Shown: positions 54,749 to 63,965 of the stretch, piece after piece | Layout: every line of letters begins with the position of its first letter | Numbering within the stretch: the first letter of the stretch is position 1 | IMG/VR virus record: IMGVR_UViG_3300034272_001608 | Coordinates: 1-64,000 of that record | From: a virus | DNA length: 64,000 nt | Reading direction: 5' to 3' (one strand) | Notes under the pieces: model-generated | Seen by the model: the letters and a program-made list of their open reading frames with translations, nothing else | Told to the model about the DNA's origin: nothing | Database searches by the model: none | Made by a program: the position numbers and the translations under genes

Positions 54749-55876
54749 ATGGCAGTATTACCAGAACCAGAAAGAAGTAGAATATATACGAGAATCAAAC
54801 ATCAATTGGGTGCTCCACTTAGAAGTGTTGAACTTGAGGATGAAATGATGGACTCGTTGATGGAATTAGCGATTGGGGATTATGAAGAATATATCCTTCA
54901 ATGGTTAATTGATTCTCAATGGGTTAACCTTGTGAATTTAAACATGAACGAAAGGTCTGTAGCAAGAGCTTTGGTTACAAGAACTATGGATTTTGAACAA
55001 CAGTTCAGTTATTCGTATTCTAAAATTGTCGGACTTCAAACCGAAGGACCATGGGTTTTAAAGAAAGATTACTTTATATTAAGTGCCAACACTCAAACTT
55101 ACGAAATACCTGCGGGCAGAGAAGTTAACGAATTACTATGGTTTTCTAACCAAGCTTGGACCGCATTTGGTTTAGGTGGAATGGGTGGATTCGGTATGGG
55201 TGGTGTTGGATTAGGGGCTAATGAAGCGGGATTTGCCCAAATGGGATATCAAGGCTCTTATTTTATGATGTCAGGTTTTGATTACCTGATTAGAATGCAA
55301 GAAGCAAACATTTTAAATAGAATTTTAGGTGGTTCATTAACTTATAGAATTACAGGATTACCTGATGGTAAAAAGTTAATACACTTATATAACACACCTG
55401 GTGGTAAGTTTAATTGGGCTAACTATAACCTATACGTTGGTAAAGCTGTTTGGTATTGGTATTACGATGTGGAACCTGATAGTAGAGGAGATTGTCTTAA
55501 AAATAATCCTGATATTATTAAATTACCTACGGATGTTCCAATTGAAGAATTGACTTGGACCGACTTAAACGTACCAGGGCAACAATGGGTGAGAAGATGG
55601 TTTACCGCATACTGTAAAGAAACACTAGCAAGGGTTAGAGGTAAGTACAGTGGTAACTTGAAAACACCTGACACAGAAATTACAATGGACTATCAAAGTT
55701 TATTGACCGAGGCAAAAGACGAAAAAACCAAATTGATTGAAGAATTAATTGGTGCTGAAGGTTGGTTAACAAGAATGAGACCTGATAAAGTAATGGAGAG
55801 AGAAGCCTTAATTGCTGAAAACTTAAATAAGCAAATGAAATTTAGGGCTATGCCTCGTCAAATATACGTAATATAA
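54749..55876 (+). CDS. Neck protein, gp13-like
   Basis: 375 residues (T4 gp13 is 309). The opening SRIYTRIKHQLGAPLRSVEL and ELEDEMMDSLMELAIGDYEE follow the neck-protein pattern of T4-like phages (RxLGxP followed by an acidic D/E-rich dimer helix). A Gly/Met/Phe-rich loop (GMGGFGMGGVG) occurs near residues 145-157, and WVRRWFTAYCKETLARVRGK near 285-304 is a conserved helix. gp13 and gp14 form the collar that closes the filled head and accepts the tail. It is on the plus strand, apart from the rest of the tail genes. A TATTTAT element lies 6 bases before the ATG. Confidence 0.65.
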   Translation: MAVLPEPERSRIYTRIKHQLGAPLRSVELEDEMMDSLMELAIGDYEEYILQWLIDSQWVNLVNLNMNERSVARALVTRTMDFEQQFSYSYSKIVGLQTEGPWVLKKDYFILSANTQTYEIPAGREVNELLWFSNQAWTAFGLGGMGGFGMGGVGLGANEAGFAQMGYQGSYFMMSGFDYLIRMQEANILNRILGGSLTYRITGLPDGKKLIHLYNTPGGKFNWANYNLYVGKAVWYWYYDVEPDSRGDCLKNNPDIIKLPTDVPIEELTWTDLNVPGQQWVRRWFTAYCKETLARVRGKYSGNLKTPDTEITMDYQSLLTEAKDEKTKLIEELIGAEGWLTRMRPDKVMEREALIAENLNKQMKFRAMPRQIYVI

Positions 55877-55880
55877 ATTT

Positions 55881-56216
55881 ATGGCAATAGTAAAATCGAT
55901 ACCTTCAAGAAGAATTATCAACGGGGTGTCAATCAATACATCAGAAATATCTGTAGTTTCAGAATTAGATTATAGAACACAAGGTGAAAGTTGTGTAATT
56001 ATTAGAGGTGTTACACAATCTTTTGTAACATTAGATTCATCAACTACTGACCACATTGTTGTTAAATCAATGACAAACCTCACCATAAGACCTGATGTCG
56101 GTAAAATCGACGAGGAATATGATGAGGTTGTTGTAGATAAGTTTGCTTGTATTGAATTTAGATTTGTTGGTGGAAACTGGTATATCCTTTCATCCGACGG
56201 ACTTAAACAGTCATAA
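55881..56216 (+). CDS. Small conserved virion-type protein (111 aa)
   Basis: 111 residues starting four bases after the neck gene, so in the same operon. Its pattern, a run of beta strands ending with FRFVGGNWYILSSDGLK, recalls small head- or fibre-associated proteins of Bacteroidota phages in which a WYILSSDG end is common. No enzyme motif or membrane segment. Its stop codon overlaps the end of the opposing polymerase gene by 14 bases. Probably a structural or decoration protein. Confidence 0.55.
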   Translation: MAIVKSIPSRRIINGVSINTSEISVVSELDYRTQGESCVIIRGVTQSFVTLDSSTTDHIVVKSMTNLTIRPDVGKIDEEYDEVVVDKFACIEFRFVGGNWYILSSDGLKQS

Positions 56217-58926
56217 GTTTTTGTTCCCAACCTTCTTCAGCTAACTCATACATATAATGAGGGTCAAGTCCTCTTTTCTCCCAATATTTAAGTTCTTGCT
56301 CTGTAATATCTAATACGTCTTTTTGTAAATCGTCTTGGTCTCCTTGTCCTAATGGATGTCCATTTATTAATTCACATTGAGCCGCAGTAAATATACCACG
56401 TTTTTCAGGGTCGGCAACAATAAGTCCATTTCTAACATCGTCTTTAAATACAACCATAAGAGGTTCAATTCTTTTATTGAAGGTAACAACCGCTCTTGGT
56501 ACATTATAATCACCAGTCAAATTAGGGTCATTGTCTAATATATCTTTATCTAACATATAACAGTTAAGTTGTACACCATCCCCTTTCTTTTGTACATCCC
56601 CATGAGATGCCTTAAGTCCATTGTTAACATACATTATAACGTCACCCAAATTAACATTTAAATTGTTTTCTATTGCAAGTTCCATGTGTGCCATTCTTGA
56701 CATACTATTACCTGATTTAGTTTTTGTATTCAAACGTTTCTTGTAGTCATCAAGAGATAATTTAACTTTAGCTCGCTGTGCAATCTTGGATAGCGGTATT
56801 TGTTTATCAAAAATCTTTTGTAGGTATTCATAATAATATTCGACAAATTCTTTACCCTCACCCTTTAACAACATCTTAATACCCTTATCAAGGAACTCCT
56901 CAATATAGATTGGAAGTTTCTTAGATTTAATACTATTACCTGTTAGTTTAATTTTACCCTTGGCATCCATAACCGCATAGTTCTTACGAGCCAAGTTAAT
57001 ACATGAAGGCCAAACACCGTCGGTGTCCAAAGCCATTTCACCCCTCATGAATATATCGTTGTACTCTGCAACATCTGCCTCAGGGCCATAATATTCTTTA
57101 CCTAATTTAACTTTCCAATTCAATCCACGACCAACATACACTCTGTCTTTAGCTTCAGGTGGTGTCGAGAAGTTCACACCGTCCGTATCCATAACCAATG
57201 GAACATATCCTTTGGTCATAAAGAATCTAATCATTTGTCTAAGGTATTGTCTACCTGTACAAGTAATCTGTTCACCCATATACATGTCACCCCAAGCATA
57301 AACCTGTGGGGCGGATAATGCACCGAACATAGAGTTGATAAAGATTTTGATAGGTAATTGTTTATTACCGTATGATTCTGATTTCTTCTTATCAATCGTA
57401 TAGAATTCTTCCGCAAGGTTCTTGTATTTGATACGAGTATCACGGAACCATTTTAACATTCCCTTCATCGCACCCGTAACATCACAGTCAGGGAAAACGT
57501 CGTGTACTAATTGAATAGAGGGGTATAGAGACGAAAAGTCGAGCTTAAGTACGTCTTTACTATATCCAACCTTAAGTAGTCTAGAAAGACCTCCTACGAA
57601 GTCTGTTTTTGATTCTTTCGCAGGTATTGCAAGGCTATGTTTATAAGACCACGCCAACATCAACATTTTCCATAATGTTGCGGTACCCATTGTTGAAACC
57701 CTTTCATATGTTGTTGGAATCATCGCAGCCAACAAGAATGAACCTTGGTTGAATTCTGAGTCAACCTTAAGGGTTTCATCTAAGTCATCATCAAGATATC
57801 TCTCAACAAGATTGTCTCCTGTGGTTTTAAGATATACGTCGGTTCTATTCTCACAGATTGCATCAATCTTTGGGTCCTGTCCAACCTTACGGTAGTTACC
57901 GTTTTGAGTATTTAACCAAAACTCTTCTTTCTTAGTATAGAACGGACCAATGTCTAAGTGGTCAATGTAAACTCGGTCAGGTGCTTCGGCATTAATAAAT
58001 TGTGTAATGTATTTCAAACCCGCAGATTTAATACTTGAATTAATTGCTTGAGCTCTACGAACCGCGTGAATAATATCAATAACGTTATAACCCCAAATAG
58101 AAGTTTGAGTATATGGCTCAACTTCGTTTGCAAGTTTCAACATACTCTCTTTTCTTGTAAACGAATGTTGTGGATGTAATGATTTACAAATCTTTTTAGG
58201 GTCAATATTCAAAATAGAACATCTTTCAAATATCCAATGCCAGTCAAAGTTTGCCGAGTTATAACCACCAATAATACTTGGTTTTAGTTGGTCTATAATA
58301 TCAAAAAATTCTATGATAGCGCCACGTTCCTGTGACTCATCAATACATTCAATAACTTTATGATACCCTTTATTTGTTTTGATTCCAATCATGAATATAC
58401 GACCGTCTTTTGGTTCCAACGAGGTCGTCTCCAAGTCAAACACCAATCGGGTAACTTGATTATAATCTTCAAATCCTTTGAATAATCTTTTTTCTTTTGA
58501 AATAAGGTATTGTTCTACGGGAGGTAGAATCATAACTTTATCTTTAGTCCTTTCCCCCCAAGGGTCACAACCACCTTCTCTAAAAAACTGTACTAATTCA
58601 CGATAACCTTTTAAAGACTTAACCATAAATGTTAAACCTTTTTCTAATCTTTCGTTGTCGTAAGTTTGTAGTTTTTCAATCATGATACCATGTTTGGTCA
58701 TGGCTTCTTTCTGAGCGGCTTTGGAACCACCATAGAAATTAATATCTCGTAAATCACCAACCCAAGCAAATGGAGTAAATGTGTCTTTACGGATTTCTTT
58801 TCCCTTACCTGGGATTTCCTTAACTTTAAAAATGGAGTTTGATGCATAGTCGAACTCAATGGCGACTATAAATTCTTCAGGGTCGTTTCCGTGTAGGAAC
58901 GATTCAATTTCTTGTTCTGTAAACAT
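56203..58926 (-). CDS. gp43: Family B DNA polymerase gp43
   Basis: 907 residues (T4 gp43 is 898). The 3'-5' exonuclease part is marked by LVFDLETTSLEPKDG near residue 165 (Asp and Glu of exo I) and GGYNSANFDWHWI near 220-232. The polymerase palm has motif A LDFSSLYPSI near 462-471, motif B IKIFINSMFGALSAP near 525-540, and motif C MDTDGVNFS near 580. It replicates the phage genome with gp41, gp32 and the FEN nuclease encoded elsewhere in the window. The 97-base leader holds a TATTTAT element (58990-58996) and a 6-bp hairpin (58953-58970), reminiscent of the T4 gene 43 translational operator. It ends convergently with the 111-residue gene. Confidence 0.92.
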   Translation of the reverse strand: MFTEQEIESFLHGNDPEEFIVAIEFDYASNSIFKVKEIPGKGKEIRKDTFTPFAWVGDLRDINFYGGSKAAQKEAMTKHGIMIEKLQTYDNERLEKGLTFMVKSLKGYRELVQFFREGGCDPWGERTKDKVMILPPVEQYLISKEKRLFKGFEDYNQVTRLVFDLETTSLEPKDGRIFMIGIKTNKGYHKVIECIDESQERGAIIEFFDIIDQLKPSIIGGYNSANFDWHWIFERCSILNIDPKKICKSLHPQHSFTRKESMLKLANEVEPYTQTSIWGYNVIDIIHAVRRAQAINSSIKSAGLKYITQFINAEAPDRVYIDHLDIGPFYTKKEEFWLNTQNGNYRKVGQDPKIDAICENRTDVYLKTTGDNLVERYLDDDLDETLKVDSEFNQGSFLLAAMIPTTYERVSTMGTATLWKMLMLAWSYKHSLAIPAKESKTDFVGGLSRLLKVGYSKDVLKLDFSSLYPSIQLVHDVFPDCDVTGAMKGMLKWFRDTRIKYKNLAEEFYTIDKKKSESYGNKQLPIKIFINSMFGALSAPQVYAWGDMYMGEQITCTGRQYLRQMIRFFMTKGYVPLVMDTDGVNFSTPPEAKDRVYVGRGLNWKVKLGKEYYGPEADVAEYNDIFMRGEMALDTDGVWPSCINLARKNYAVMDAKGKIKLTGNSIKSKKLPIYIEEFLDKGIKMLLKGEGKEFVEYYYEYLQKIFDKQIPLSKIAQRAKVKLSLDDYKKRLNTKTKSGNSMSRMAHMELAIENNLNVNLGDVIMYVNNGLKASHGDVQKKGDGVQLNCYMLDKDILDNDPNLTGDYNVPRAVVTFNKRIEPLMVVFKDDVRNGLIVADPEKRGIFTAAQCELINGHPLGQGDQDDLQKDVLDITEQELKYWEKRGLDPHYMYELAEEGWEQKLMTV

Positions 58927-58952
58927 ATTTCGTATACGAGTGGTTTATTGGC

Positions 58953-58970
58953 TTTCACACTGTCGTGAAA
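58953..58970 (-). promoter_or_regulatory. Hairpin in the gp43 leader
   Basis: Perfect 6-bp stem TTTCAC / GTGAAA with a 6-base loop, 27 bases before the polymerase ATG and downstream of a TATTTAT element. In T4 and RB69, gp43 represses its own translation through such a hairpin (established for those phages). Confidence 0.45.
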
Positions 58971-59022
58971 TTTACCTTCCTCATCGTATATAAATATTAA
59001 ACAAAATTTTTGAGTAATCAAA

Positions 59023-59400
59023 TTAGCAACAAGCAGTTTCTGAAATAAAACTATCTTGGATGTTGATATAAAGTTCTTCTCTAATTGGTAAAATTAAATT
59101 TCCTTCGTCGTTCTTAATTAAGAATTGTCCTTGGTATCTACCAGGGGTGTTTGTATCTCTTGCAGTAAACTTGAAATAAATGTAATACTCAGGAGCCGCA
59201 CCCAATGGTAGGATTAAATTCACGATTTCACATGGGGCAGAGACAATTTTAGGAATTCCTGTTTCCACGTCAATCATAGTAAAAAATATTGTGGAAACTT
59301 CCAGGTCCTCCATAAGTTGTTGGTACCCAGCTCTTCCATCTTTTACAACCTGCATTTTTAACACAGGAAGAGTTGCATTCTTCTTAATATAAAATTCCAT
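59023..59400 (-). CDS. Small Ig-like virion protein, BppU-like
   Basis: 125 residues. The layout, a short start (MEFYIKKNATLPVLKMQVV), a region ending FTARDTNTPGRYQGQF and a strand ILPIREELYINI, resembles the N-terminal Ig-like module of phage baseplate upper proteins (BppU family). It ends with a Cys pair. It lies alone between the glycosyltransferase cluster and the polymerase. A TATTTAT element lies 5 bases before the ATG. Virion structure is likely; the BppU link is tentative. Confidence 0.5.
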   Translation of the reverse strand: MEFYIKKNATLPVLKMQVVKDGRAGYQQLMEDLEVSTIFFTMIDVETGIPKIVSAPCEIVNLILPLGAAPEYYIYFKFTARDTNTPGRYQGQFLIKNDEGNLILPIREELYINIQDSFISETACC

Positions 59401-59416
59401 AACAATAAATATACTG

Positions 59417-61093
59417 TTATGACTCTTTACGAAGGTCTCTACTATAATGTTCGAATCTATCGTGTTCTGTTGGCGTTAGAAGTAATAAACCAGGATACAA
59501 TTCGTCTTTCTTTACAAGTTGATACATATGACTCATCCATGTCTGTTCAAACGGATGTGCCCATGTTGTATCTAAAAACATTTTTTGATTTCCTATTCTA
59601 CTAACAATCTGAGGCCAGTTACAGTAATAAACTTCACCAATAGCATATGGTAATCCTTTGTGAGATAAAACTGCGTGGAATTCTGTTTTTGGAGCATTAG
59701 GGTCTAACCCCATTTCAGGTAATCTATTTTTACCTGGCCAAAACTCTTCTCTCACATGTTGAGGTACGTTATACCAAGACCATTGTGTTCCGTTGTCACC
59801 ATAAAACTCACTATAGTTTAACTTTAAAAAATCAAAGTTTTCTTTTTTAATAATATCTAACGATTTAGTATATAAGTTTGGAACATATCTATTAAATCCG
59901 TTTCTACAAACAGACCCTTCGTTAGGATAAAAGAACATGTCGTCTTCAAAGAAAAGGTAATAATCTAAATCGGTTTCTTTTTGAAAATGTTCTGCAATCC
60001 ATTGTCTACCACCACAAATACCTAAGTTATCTTTTTTGATGTGTTCAAAATCAAACTCTTCACAGATTTGCTTATACTCTTCGGTTGTCGATAAATCACT
60101 TGAGTTATCCAATAAAAACTTTTTTGTTTTATAAACATAGTCCTTGTCGTAGGCAATCATTGAATCAATTAAAGTTCTAAACTGTTTTGGACTATTAAAT
60201 GTTATAACATACAACCCAACCTTATTTGTGTCTAAAGAGTTATCAACTTTAATAGTGTTTTCATTTTTAACTTTAAGGGAATCGTTTTTTAAATCTTCAA
60301 AAAACCTTCCAACCAATCCATTAGACTCTATTTCAAAATAATTAATTAAGTCAGAATGTTTGTAACACATAATACTGAATATAGATTCTTCAGTTCCCAT
60401 ATATCCATCATCTAAAGTACTTTTAAGTAATCCATAATAGATTCCGTTCATATCCCCAATAGTATGTTTAGGTCCTCCAAAAAATCCACCTCGGGCAACT
60501 TTATTAACCTTAGCTCCCGCCAAAGAATTTAATTTGTTATATTCAAAACCATGAATTTCTTTTTCAGCACCATAAGGAAAACATATGAATGAGAATTTAG
60601 AAATATATTTTGATAGGTTATCTAAAACTTTATCGTGAGTAAAATAACCAGGGTGAACAGTATTGGTTAATCCTCCGTCAATCCAAAACATATATTCGGA
60701 GTTGAACTGGTCCATGATTTTTGCATCGTGTAACAAAAACATTTTTGACATTACAAGGGGATTATAATTTTCTAATCTTGCTTGTGTGGATTCTTTTAAC
60801 CAACCAACTTGGTCATACCAATTAGAATTAGTCCTAATCTTTTGTATCATTGGAAAAAACTCAGAATTAGTAAACCAACTTAATGGTCTTGTAATAAACT
60901 GCGTGTTTTCTGAAGTTCTATGTTTGAATACAAATTCTTTTAATTCTTCATCTCCAAATACAATAAGGTTCTCTTCAACCTTTAACAGTTGTTCAAACTT
61001 ATCCAAATAATGTTGAAAAGACCTACTCCATCCTTCAGTCAATTCTCCTCTACCAATATCCCAAATACCTGTTACTAAAGTTATGTTACTCAT
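59417..61093 (-). CDS. Two-domain glycosyltransferase (HtrL/YibB-like + GT-A-like)
   Basis: 558 residues. The first half (residues ~1-270) follows the HtrL/YibB family: VTGIWDIGRGE at the start, FTNSEFFPMIQKIR, YNPLVMSKMFLL and YMFWIDGGL near 131-139. From ~290 a second GT-like domain begins (GLYVITFNSPKQFRTLIDSM), with a DxD-type motif FFEDDMFFYP near 380 and a C-terminal substrate-type region (TWAHPFEQTWMSHMY). It could transfer sugars to host or phage glycans or to virion proteins. It overlaps the next gene by 8 bases. The donor and acceptor are unknown. Confidence 0.65.
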   Translation of the reverse strand: MSNITLVTGIWDIGRGELTEGWSRSFQHYLDKFEQLLKVEENLIVFGDEELKEFVFKHRTSENTQFITRPLSWFTNSEFFPMIQKIRTNSNWYDQVGWLKESTQARLENYNPLVMSKMFLLHDAKIMDQFNSEYMFWIDGGLTNTVHPGYFTHDKVLDNLSKYISKFSFICFPYGAEKEIHGFEYNKLNSLAGAKVNKVARGGFFGGPKHTIGDMNGIYYGLLKSTLDDGYMGTEESIFSIMCYKHSDLINYFEIESNGLVGRFFEDLKNDSLKVKNENTIKVDNSLDTNKVGLYVITFNSPKQFRTLIDSMIAYDKDYVYKTKKFLLDNSSDLSTTEEYKQICEEFDFEHIKKDNLGICGGRQWIAEHFQKETDLDYYLFFEDDMFFYPNEGSVCRNGFNRYVPNLYTKSLDIIKKENFDFLKLNYSEFYGDNGTQWSWYNVPQHVREEFWPGKNRLPEMGLDPNAPKTEFHAVLSHKGLPYAIGEVYYCNWPQIVSRIGNQKMFLDTTWAHPFEQTWMSHMYQLVKKDELYPGLLLLTPTEHDRFEHYSRDLRKES

Positions 61094-61967
61094 ATATTCT
61101 ATTAAATTCTTCTAATATTTTATAAAAACTTTTATTTTGTTGAAACAACTCTTCGGATGTTCCTCTTGGCGCATTATCTCTGCACCACCATATATCAAAA
61201 TGCTTTCTTTCAAAAAGTTCTTTATGGTTATAAAACATGAGGGTCATAATGTGTTCTTCATGTGGTATACCTTTATCTTCATTTATAATTTTCTCTACAT
61301 AATCTTCAAATAAAGAAACAACTTCGTCCCACTTACTTTTGTGACCTCCAAAAAGACCACCAATTATATGAAGTCCTCTATCGTATTCTTTATACCATTT
61401 TCTATCCACAGTACCAGACCAATAATTTCTATCGTTTTCTTTACCAAGAATTAAAAATTTGTCACCAGTATCTTCAATTACATTATTTAAAAAATTGTTG
61501 TTGAATAATGAACTTTCATAATACCTTTTAACCAAACCATTATCAGTAAGATATTTTAATGGTATTAATCCACAATGTGATAAACCAGCATCAATCCAAT
61601 AATAATAGTCATAAGATTTATCCTCATTCCACCACCAGTGAAATTTGGAATATTGAATCTCGATACATCTATCAGATTTTTTAGTTTCATCAATATTTTT
61701 ATACTGATTAATCAAATCTTTAAACTTAGTTTGAGATATATCAAATACCTGAAACTTAAGTTTTTCAGGTGAAATATTATTTTCATTATAGAAAAACTCA
61801 ATCAAAGAATCTAATTCTCTGTCTGAGGTATAACACAGAAAATCTGCGTCCGTCATTTTTAACAACGATAATAAACTGTATCTGTAGTGGCCTCCTCTAT
61901 TAACTCTACCCCCATATTCGGTACCATAAAGGTCACTATAGATTGATGTGATGAATTTAATTGACAT
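61086..61967 (-). CDS. HtrL/YibB-like glycosyltransferase
   Basis: 293 residues, same family as the first half of its neighbour: FITSIYSDLYGTEYGGRVNR, YSKFHWWWNED, YYYWIDAGLSHCG near 125-137, and a GGLFGGHKSKWD region near 205. Both proteins share the WID-(A/G)-GL motif, suggesting a duplication. HtrL/YibB-like genes are associated with surface polysaccharide or LPS biosynthesis (family knowledge, function only partly understood). Overlaps its neighbours by 8 and 11 bases, so the four sugar-transfer genes are one operon. Confidence 0.65.
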   Translation of the reverse strand: MSIKFITSIYSDLYGTEYGGRVNRGGHYRYSLLSLLKMTDADFLCYTSDRELDSLIEFFYNENNISPEKLKFQVFDISQTKFKDLINQYKNIDETKKSDRCIEIQYSKFHWWWNEDKSYDYYYWIDAGLSHCGLIPLKYLTDNGLVKRYYESSLFNNNFLNNVIEDTGDKFLILGKENDRNYWSGTVDRKWYKEYDRGLHIIGGLFGGHKSKWDEVVSLFEDYVEKIINEDKGIPHEEHIMTLMFYNHKELFERKHFDIWWCRDNAPRGTSEELFQQNKSFYKILEEFNRIYE

Positions 61968-62703
61968 AGTAAAATTTATGATGTTCGTTTTTGTCTTTCA
62001 TTTCTTGAACTTTATATTGGTCCATAAACTCATTTGGTATTTTTCGTGGACACCACCTGTTCCAGTTATAAGTTTGCATGTACCAATTATTATATACTCC
62101 TTCAGATATGTTTGAGTAGTTTGTTTTTTGTGGTGCGATAGGCAAAACAGGACAATAACTTTGATGTTTTTGTACTATGAACCTATACGTATAATCATCT
62201 AAAGCAAAATAATATTCTCCACTTGTTGTGAACGCGGTTAGTGAAATATCAAATATTGTATCATAGATTGACTCATCATAGATTACCATATTAGCACCAT
62301 AAATTCCTCTACTTTCTTCGGGTGCTTCAGGAGTATTTGTCATATCAAATAACAAGTCATGTTTATCGCTAACATTGATTGGTCTATTTTGAGTTGGGCC
62401 CAAATTAAACATTGCAAATTTTAAGTCAGGACAATCATTTTCTATTTGTTCTAATAAATCTTTAGAATACGGCATAAACCCGCAGTCATCTTCAATAATC
62501 ATAACTCTTGGGTACCCTCTTTCTTTTGCAATTTTAATAACTTCAAAAGTTGATTTAGTAATACCCATGTAAGAATTTGTATCTATTGCCGAAAACCTTT
62601 CAAAGTCCCAACCAATATATTCCATTTCTTTTGTTATGGATTCCAGTCTGTCGGGTCTTCTATCAAGATTTATAACAAATTTTGGTATTTCTGAAAACTT
62701 CAT
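61957..62703 (-). CDS. Glycosyltransferase family 25-like
   Basis: 248 residues. The N-terminus VINLDRRPDRLESI is the standard opening of GT25 (LPS/LOS galactosyltransferase-type) proteins, and VMIIEDDCGF near residues 67-76 is the matching acidic motif (Glu71-Asp72-Asp73). GT25 enzymes transfer hexoses to lipooligosaccharide or to hydroxylysine in collagen-like proteins. It could modify host LPS or the phage's own proteins. Overlaps its neighbours by 11 bases and by one base. Confidence 0.75.
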   Translation of the reverse strand: MKFSEIPKFVINLDRRPDRLESITKEMEYIGWDFERFSAIDTNSYMGITKSTFEVIKIAKERGYPRVMIIEDDCGFMPYSKDLLEQIENDCPDLKFAMFNLGPTQNRPINVSDKHDLLFDMTNTPEAPEESRGIYGANMVIYDESIYDTIFDISLTAFTTSGEYYFALDDYTYRFIVQKHQSYCPVLPIAPQKTNYSNISEGVYNNWYMQTYNWNRWCPRKIPNEFMDQYKVQEMKDKNEHHKFYYVN

Positions 62704-63965
62704 TAACTAACGTGATTGTGATTTAGTTGACCAGTTAATCTGTCACACCATCCTTTAGATTCTGAGTGTGGCCAAACAACCCAATATGACGGTAACATTG
62801 TTGTTGGAAACTCTCTCCAAACTTTACAATACTTATCAGGGTCTCTCATAAATCCAGCAATCTCATTCTTGTCGGCATCTTTTCTATATAAAGTTTCATC
62901 ATTTGGACCATGGAATGCAACTACCCAAAAATCATAATCTGTTTCAGGAACACTTGAATAACCAACATCAATACAATGTTTGTAGATAGTAGAGAAACTG
63001 TTTTTCCATTCTGTCTCGTCTTCAATAACGGGACTTGGTGGATATTTCTTATCCAAACAATGTTGGTCTACCGCTCTTTTTTCAAATAACAAACCTGAAT
63101 ATCTTTCATATTCTTGAAGAGTACGAACAGTTCCGAAACCAAATGGACCTTCATGACCCTCTTGAGTTTCTCCATCCATTCCAAATAATTTTCTATTTGT
63201 TAAATGAGAATGTTTGTTTTTATCTCCCCATGTTTTGTCGTCATCCCACTGTTTGGTTCTACCCTTACGAGTGTACTCATGGTAAACCACAGGCATATGT
63301 GGATGGAATAAATCATAACCCCATGTGTAAGCTCTTGCCGCAATTGAAATCTCTTCTCCGTGGAAATAATATTCAGGGTTATGTTGAACTTCGGTTGAGA
63401 ACTCACCTAATGTAAAACAAAAGTGGGCAGAATAGAATCTTGACGGAACAGGTTTTGTCATTTCTCTCCAACCTGGAATTGTTTCAGGTAAAAAGAATAC
63501 CGCACCTTCAGGAATAAACCTATCAAACGCCATTCTCCAAGCATCTGTTGCTCTTCCCGCTGGGTCATTTTCGGGGTCAAAAGATGGGACATAACCCGTA
63601 AGTAGAGGTTTCTTATGCCCATCTTTTTGAAGCCCCTTAATCATTTTAATTAACACATCATCCCAATCCTTAATGAACCTCATGTGAGAATCAATTTGAA
63701 GTGTGTATGTTTCTCCGTCATAAAGTTGTTGTGTTAGGTTTCTTGCCCAACAAACTCCTTTGGCTTCTTCATATGGGATATTTAAAATTTTAAAACGTTT
63801 GTCGTTTCTAAACTCGTCTAAATTATCGAATCCATCGGATTCACTGAATTGTCTTGCAATTGCAAAAACCAAGTTCTTAGGTTTCTTTGCATTTGCAATC
63901 ATGTCTTTTATGGTTGGAACTAACTGAGGGTCCCTGTAAGATGCGATTTGAATAAAAATTTTCAT
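62703..63965 (-). CDS. GT60-like GlcNAc-transferase family protein
   Basis: 420 residues. It opens MKIFIQIASYRDPQLVPTIK, the signature of the GlcNAc transferase family (PF11397, GT60; includes Skp1 hydroxyproline GlcNAc-transferase). A DSH metal-binding motif (Asp92-Ser-His94, in LQIDSHMRF) and an HEYTR segment near 235 fit. The family adds GlcNAc to hydroxyproline in eukaryotes; in phage the substrate is unknown. Interestingly, a Pro/Thr-rich virion stalk protein is encoded at the other end of the window. The ATG is 35 bases from the window edge, so its upstream context is unseen. Confidence 0.75.
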   Translation of the reverse strand: MKIFIQIASYRDPQLVPTIKDMIANAKKPKNLVFAIARQFSESDGFDNLDEFRNDKRFKILNIPYEEAKGVCWARNLTQQLYDGETYTLQIDSHMRFIKDWDDVLIKMIKGLQKDGHKKPLLTGYVPSFDPENDPAGRATDAWRMAFDRFIPEGAVFFLPETIPGWREMTKPVPSRFYSAHFCFTLGEFSTEVQHNPEYYFHGEEISIAARAYTWGYDLFHPHMPVVYHEYTRKGRTKQWDDDKTWGDKNKHSHLTNRKLFGMDGETQEGHEGPFGFGTVRTLQEYERYSGLLFEKRAVDQHCLDKKYPPSPVIEDETEWKNSFSTIYKHCIDVGYSSVPETDYDFWVVAFHGPNDETLYRKDADKNEIAGFMRDPDKYCKVWREFPTTMLPSYWVVWPHSESKGWCDRLTGQLNHNHVS

